Shown here one piece after another: positions 60,365 to 64,000 of a DNA stretch of 64,000 bases. The stretch's first letter is position 1; every line of letters starts with the position of its first letter. The position numbers and the translations under genes were made by a program. The notes beneath the pieces were generated by a model. It ran no database searches. It saw nothing but the letters and a program-made list of their open reading frames with translations, and was not told the DNA's origin. The DNA lies in NCBI GenBank assembly GCA_965249525.1, contig OZ252237.1, positions 806,001 to 870,000 of the forward strand, written 5' to 3'. This stretch comes from G965240465 sp965249525 (GTDB lineage: Bacteria > SAR324 > JACQKK01).

Positions 60365-60766
60365 CTACCTTTGAACGATATGCTGGGACTGCTTTTTCTG
60401 CTGTTCGGTTAAATGCTGCATCAACACATCTACTTCCTGGCGCAGACCTTCATAACTCAACAAATCTGCTTGGGTTTTCCCACCAAAAAACAAAGAGACA
60501 TCCCAGCCTCCACAACCCTCTGCCGCACCACGTGCCTCCACATGGCAGCGCAGGGCTTCCCGCACCCAGCGCCGCACCCGATTGCGACATACTGCATTTC
60601 CTAAACGACGGGGAGTCACAATCATATACCGTCCACCGCCCCTGTCATGGCGCAGCACCCGTGCATACATCATCCCCAAACGATGGTATTCCCCTTTACG
60701 AAACACGGCTTTAATCTCCATCCTCTTGCATAGGCGCGTTTCTTGTCCATACTTCCATCGCTTCAT
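60365..60766 (-). CDS. rnpA: Ribonuclease P protein component
   Basis: Protein subunit of RNase P for tRNA 5' maturation. 133 residues, basic. The RNR signature appears as AVCRNRVRRWVREALR, after FRKGEYHRLGMMYARVL. It begins four bases after the rpmH stop and shares its transcript. The C-terminal 30 residues are Gln-rich and unconserved. Confidence 0.95.
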   Translation of the reverse strand: MKRWKYGQETRLCKRMEIKAVFRKGEYHRLGMMYARVLRHDRGGGRYMIVTPRRLGNAVCRNRVRRWVREALRCHVEARGAAEGCGGWDVSLFFGGKTQADLLSYEGLRQEVDVLMQHLTEQQKKQSQHIVQR

Positions 60767-60770
60767 CTTA

Positions 60771-60911
60771 TTACCCTGATACCGTCAAACGCAGACGACC
60801 CTTGGCACGACGACGACGCAGAATATTCCGTCCTCCCACAGTGCGCATGCGCACACGAAAGCCGTGCGTCTTTTTTCGCTTGGATACATTTGGCTGATAG
60901 GTGCGCTTCAT
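60771..60911 (-). CDS. rpmH: 50S ribosomal protein L34
   Basis: 46 residues translated by hand: MKRTYQPNVSKRKKTHGFRV at the N-terminus, then RMRTVGGRNILRRRRAKGR, ending LTVSG. This is the complete L34 pattern. AAAGAGAG precedes the ATG. rpmH heads the rpmH-rnpA-yidD-yidC operon. dnaA and an origin, often upstream of rpmH, are not here; a divergent liv transporter takes that place, and the 279 bp between show no DnaA-box cluster that I can recognise. Confidence 0.97.
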   Translation of the reverse strand: MKRTYQPNVSKRKKTHGFRVRMRTVGGRNILRRRRAKGRLRLTVSG

Positions 60912-61190
60912 CTCTCTTTATTGATCTCTCATCTTGCTTATCTCTTCCTATACACAAACCCCATCATATACGCACACAGATATACCATCTGTCAACCTAT
61001 ATCTCTTTTGTGCGTCTAGCTAAGAAGGACTTCCAGCATAGCTTTTTGTGCAGAGGGCAAAGATATCTTGTAAAAAATCACAAAAACAATGTATACATAT
61101 ATTTATGGGCAAGTGGGAATAATTTTTGTAGAAGATACCTATATGGTCAAGAAACAGTTATCTCAATCTGAGGGGACAAACAAGGAGAGT

Positions 61191-61943
61191 ATGTTACGAA
61201 TACGGGGGGTGAAAACGGGTTATGGAAGTATCCAAATTTTGAATGGAATAGACCTGGATGTTCCTAAGGGAAGCATTGTTGCTTTGTTGGGAGGTAATGG
61301 GACGGGCAAGTCCACCTTGTTGAAAGCTGTTTCTGGGTTATTGCGCACTTGGGAAGGAGAGATTATATTTGAGGGCCATCCCATCCATTCGTTAAGGCCT
61401 GACAAAATTGTACGATTGGGTTTGGCGCAAGTTACACAAAGCAAGGAGGTATTTCCTGCCATGACGGTAGAAGAGAATCTGCGTATGGGTGCCTACACAA
61501 ACTATTCTCGGATTCTATTGAAGCGCAATTTGGCGCGGGTGTATTCATATTTTCCTATTTTAGAAGAGAAGCGTCGTCAATTGTCGGCTACCCTTTCTGG
61601 AGGGCAGCTGCAAATGCTTTGTATAGGGCGAGGATTGATGAGCGAGCCCAAAATGTTGCTGCTGGATGAACCCTCAGCTGCTTTGGCACCCCAAGTGGTG
61701 TTGGAAATTTTTGCTATCATCAATCGCATTCGTAAGAATGGTATGACTGTTCTGCTGGTAGAACAAAATGTGCGCATGGCATTGCTGCTGTCTGAGTATG
61801 GCTACATCATCAGGGATGGTGTTATCAATCTCAAGGGTGAATCCAAGAAAATGATTAACGATGACGCAGTACGCTTGTCATATTTGGGAGGTACTGTAAC
61901 TGATACCAGCAAAGATATTGAACACGCTGTTATGAGTCGCTAG
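61191..61943 (+). CDS. livF: Branched-chain amino-acid-type ABC transporter ATPase
   Basis: 250 residues from ATG 61191 with AAGGAG just upstream; the frame is open to ATG 61143 and beyond. Walker A GGNGTGKST, signature LSGGQLQM, Walker B LLLDEPSAALAP, and the LivF-type ending VEQNVRMALLLSEYGYIIRDG. Works with LivG, LivH, LivM and a LivJ-type binding protein; only LivH is present here. Substrate may be branched-chain amino acids, urea or other amides. The coding strand is G/T-rich at the start. Confidence 0.9.
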   Translation: MLRIRGVKTGYGSIQILNGIDLDVPKGSIVALLGGNGTGKSTLLKAVSGLLRTWEGEIIFEGHPIHSLRPDKIVRLGLAQVTQSKEVFPAMTVEENLRMGAYTNYSRILLKRNLARVYSYFPILEEKRRQLSATLSGGQLQMLCIGRGLMSEPKMLLLDEPSAALAPQVVLEIFAIINRIRKNGMTVLLVEQNVRMALLLSEYGYIIRDGVINLKGESKKMINDDAVRLSYLGGTVTDTSKDIEHAVMSR

Positions 61944-61997
61944 ATACAACCCAACTTTTCCGATTCACAAAGCAGCATCACAAGAGCGAAAAACAAC

Positions 61998-62891
61998 ATG
62001 GACTTCTTTTTAAATTTGCTACTCATAGGTTTTTCCATTGGCATGGTCTATGGATTGGTTGCCTTGGGTATTTCCTTGATATACTCAGGCTTGGATATTG
62101 TCCATTTTGCTCACGGTGAACTCTATATGCTGGGGGCATTCTTCGGTCTTATCTTATATGGGGATATTGCTCTTTGGGTGTATCCTTTTGCTTTGGTGGG
62201 ATCCATGATTATCGTGGCCTTGATTGGCATGTTGGTAGAAAGATTCTTCTATCGTCGTCTTACCAGCAAAGGTGGTGGATATACTGTGGCTGGCATGGGC
62301 ATTATCATCTGCGGCTTTGGTATGTCTATCGTGCTGCAAAACATCGCCTACCTCATCTGGAATCCCAACCCACGACCTTTTCATGTGGATTTTGGCGATC
62401 CCTTAGAAGTCGGTGAACTTGTCTTCCCGCTTAGCTATATTTGGATTGTTAGCATTGGCGTGTTCATCATGCTTGGGCTTCACCTGTTCCTCAAATATAC
62501 CCGCCTCGGCCTTGCCGTGCGCGCCGTTGCTCATAGCAAAGACATTTCCTTCCTCATGGGCATCAATGTGCCCCTGGCTATCTCGCTGATTTTTGGCGTA
62601 TCTGCAGCCCTCGCTGGTGCTGCAGGCACTCTGGTAGGACCCATCAACTCTGTACAAGTACAAATGGGCTACCTCATCCTCATTAAGTCTTTTGCTGCTG
62701 CTGTCGTTGGCGGTTTCGGATCGCTCCCTGGTGCACTGCTTGGTGGCATTCTTGTGGGTGTTGGAGAAAGCCTGGGCGCAGGCTACATTTCTGCACACCA
62801 CAAAGATATCTATGCTTTCCTCTTGCTCATCATGGTACTGGTCTTCAGACCGCAGGGCTTCTTGGGTATTATCGCCAAGGTCAAAGCTTAG
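61998..62891 (+). CDS. livH: Branched-chain amino-acid-type ABC transporter permease
   Basis: 297 residues with eight or so membrane segments. LivH marks: GMVYGLVALGISLIYSGLDIVHFAHGELYMLGA (N-terminal), LGLAVRAVAHSKDISFLMGINV (coupling loop), and GGFGSLPGALLGGILVGVGESLG. It lies 54 bp after livF. livM, livG and a binding protein do not follow: the next gene is convergent argH, overlapping by 11 bp. If the other subunits exist they are elsewhere, perhaps beyond or scattered. Confidence 0.92.
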   Translation: MDFFLNLLLIGFSIGMVYGLVALGISLIYSGLDIVHFAHGELYMLGAFFGLILYGDIALWVYPFALVGSMIIVALIGMLVERFFYRRLTSKGGGYTVAGMGIIICGFGMSIVLQNIAYLIWNPNPRPFHVDFGDPLEVGELVFPLSYIWIVSIGVFIMLGLHLFLKYTRLGLAVRAVAHSKDISFLMGINVPLAISLIFGVSAALAGAAGTLVGPINSVQVQMGYLILIKSFAAAVVGGFGSLPGALLGGILVGVGESLGAGYISAHHKDIYAFLLLIMVLVFRPQGFLGIIAKVKA

Positions 62892-64000
62892 TTTTTCCAC
62901 TTAGGGAACGGGCATCCTCTTCTAGTTTGAGGAGGTGTTGCTGCTGGGTTTGCAGCAGTTGGAACTGCTGTTGATTTTGCTGTGTCAGGGATTGGATATG
63001 ATTTTTGACCTGTGTTGGTGCAGGCGAACCGCTGTGATTGCGCTGATGGAGCAGTTTTAAGGGTTGATGGAGATGAGCGAGTAACTGCTGTGTCAATTCT
63101 GGTTGGAGATTGGCTTGCTGTAAGGCTTTTTCTGCAGCTTGTGGTTGGATGGTTTGCGCTGGCTGGGAGAGTGCCACGGCTTGTGCTGTGATGTGGTATG
63201 CGCTGCGGAAGGGTATCTTGCTGAGTTGTGAGAGTTGGTTGGCGAAGTCAACAGCAGTAAGAAAACCTTTTTGGGAGGCATTCAACATGACATCGGCATT
63301 GGGGGAGGTCTTTTTGAGTGCCTGTTTGAGGATGAGAGGTGTGGGTTGACACTCTCGGACCAGGTCCATGGCGATATATTTGCTCCACTGTGAGTCACGG
63401 TGATAGCCACTCATGTTATTGCAAGAGATATTCATTAAAGTGGCGATTTGTGAGGCTGTCCAGGCAGCTTTGGCTTTACAAACTTCGGCGAAATCGGGGT
63501 TGCGTTTTTGCGGCATGATAGAAGAACCGGTTACCCAAGCATCTGATAACTTCAACATGTTCCAATAGGGATGTGACAGCAGCAGCAAATCTTGGCTGAG
63601 TACAGCCAGATGCCGCATGGCTTGCGCATAAACGACAGCGGTTTGGGTTTCTGCTTCTCCACGAGATGAGATGGCGTCTAGGCTGTTGACTTCTACTGCT
63701 GAGAAACCCAACAATTGGCTGGTGTATTCCCTATTGAGGGGCCAGGTGCTGCCAAAACCCGCTCCTGCCCCCAGGGGATTGCGGTTTATCAGGTTTATAG
63801 TGAGTAACAGGCGTTCCAAGTCTCTCTGCAATGCCTGCGCATGGGCACACAGCCAATGTCCCCAAGTGGTCAGCATGGCAGGCTGATGATGCGTAAAGCC
63901 TGGCATCACTGTCTCTGTGTGTTGGGAGGCTTGTTCTATCAGCAGTTCTGCTAAGCCAGACAGCTGTTGACCAAATTCTAGCAGATGGTGACGCAGGTAC
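62881..64000 (-). CDS. argH: Argininosuccinate lyase, C-terminal part (runs off the window)
   Basis: Cleaves argininosuccinate to arginine and fumarate. About 373 codons are in the window; the N-terminus lies past base 64000. The frame reads in from the right edge through TETVMPGFTHHQPAM. Signature GSSIMPQKRNPDFAEVCKAK is intact, as is LDAISSRGEAE. The C-terminus is Gln-rich (QNQQQFQLLQTQQQ), unusual for the family. Its stop overlaps the livH stop region by 11 bp, convergent. Coding strand C/A-rich at the end. Confidence 0.95.
   Translation of the reverse strand, partial: YLRHHLLEFGQQLSGLAELLIEQASQHTETVMPGFTHHQPAMLTTWGHWLCAHAQALQRDLERLLLTINLINRNPLGAGAGFGSTWPLNREYTSQLLGFSAVEVNSLDAISSRGEAETQTAVVYAQAMRHLAVLSQDLLLLSHPYWNMLKLSDAWVTGSSIMPQKRNPDFAEVCKAKAAWTASQIATLMNISCNNMSGYHRDSQWSKYIAMDLVRECQPTPLILKQALKKTSPNADVMLNASQKGFLTAVDFANQLSQLSKIPFRSAYHITAQAVALSQPAQTIQPQAAEKALQQANLQPELTQQLLAHLHQPLKLLHQRNHSGSPAPTQVKNHIQSLTQQNQQQFQLLQTQQQHLLKLEEDARSLSGKTKL

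Noticed and set aside
60912..61190. Chromosome origin next to rpmH
   Set aside because: rpmH-rnpA often flanks oriC and dnaA, but here there is no dnaA, no cluster of TTATCCACA-type boxes and no replication-scale skew change that can be separated from the local sawtooth.
1..64000. Horizontal transfer explaining the base-composition swings
   Set aside because: The swings are symmetrical strand asymmetries inside conserved core genes (clpB, mutS, sucC, alaS) and follow unit boundaries, not blocks of foreign genes.

Overview
This 64 kb window is a gene-dense bacterial chromosome segment with about 46 protein genes, little intergenic space, and no rRNA, tRNA, CRISPR array, phage or insertion sequence that I can recognise. 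The cell is Gram-negative: it has Kdo synthesis (kdsA, kdsD), a GspD-type secretin, a YidC with a large periplasmic domain, periplasmic DsbA-like and SPOR proteins, and a ZnuABC importer. The gene set (QueF type I, HemL, KsgA, A-type Fe-S carrier, DhnA-type aldolase, IleRS of the eukaryote-like type, ThrRS without a TGS domain) suggests a proteobacterium outside the well-studied orders. I cannot name the class with confidence. TGA is used as a stop and there is no sign of genome decay.

Layout. 0-5 kb: fabI-queF-dapB operon (minus) divergent from clpB. 5-17 kb: two small genes, an anchored TPR-like protein with thrS, a GH15 glycosidase, a zinc-ribbon gene, murJ and ileS. 17-20.5 kb: an orphan Mrr-like putative endonuclease and an RNase II-family exonuclease. 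20.5-25.3 kb: lepA and divergent znuCB/znuA with a candidate Zur box. 25.3-31.5 kb: sugar-type ABC permease and ATPase without a binding protein, an anchored ankyrin protein, alaS. 31.8-38.7 kb: a SPOR protein with in-frame repeats, sucCD, ispD-gspD. 38.8-46.8 kb: kdsA, kdsD, DsbA-like protein, a HAD/uridine-kinase-like protein lacking its P-loop, aldolase, an Rsm22-like methyltransferase with a DUF2851 protein, a cyclophilin-like protein. 47-57 kb: YchF-like GTPase, mutS with a possible lipoprotein, a GAF/HD-GYP regulator, exonuclease III, a FliM-like gene, a HemL-type aminotransferase. 57-64 kb: ksgA-erpA, the rpmH-rnpA-yidD-yidC cluster without dnaA, livF-livH, and the C-terminal part of argH.

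The most unusual signal is not a gene. Across most transcription units on both strands, the coding strand starts G+T-rich and ends C+A-rich, with a switch in between. Because this is symmetric under reverse complement, the plus strand shows a sawtooth: G-rich at the left edge and C-rich at the right edge of each unit, whichever way it is transcribed. In multi-gene units the gradient runs over the unit rather than restarting at each gene: ispD is G-rich throughout and the switch falls in gspD; the Rsm22-like gene switches and the DUF2851 gene after it is C-rich from its start. Not every gene obeys (the aldolase is coding-C-rich throughout).

Other recurring features are short in-frame or intergenic tandem repeats with 12, 13, 15 or 24 bp units, often near gene starts; convergent genes packed so tightly that stop codons overlap or sit inside perfect hairpins; and several internal or housekeeping starts without a visible Shine-Dalgarno sequence.
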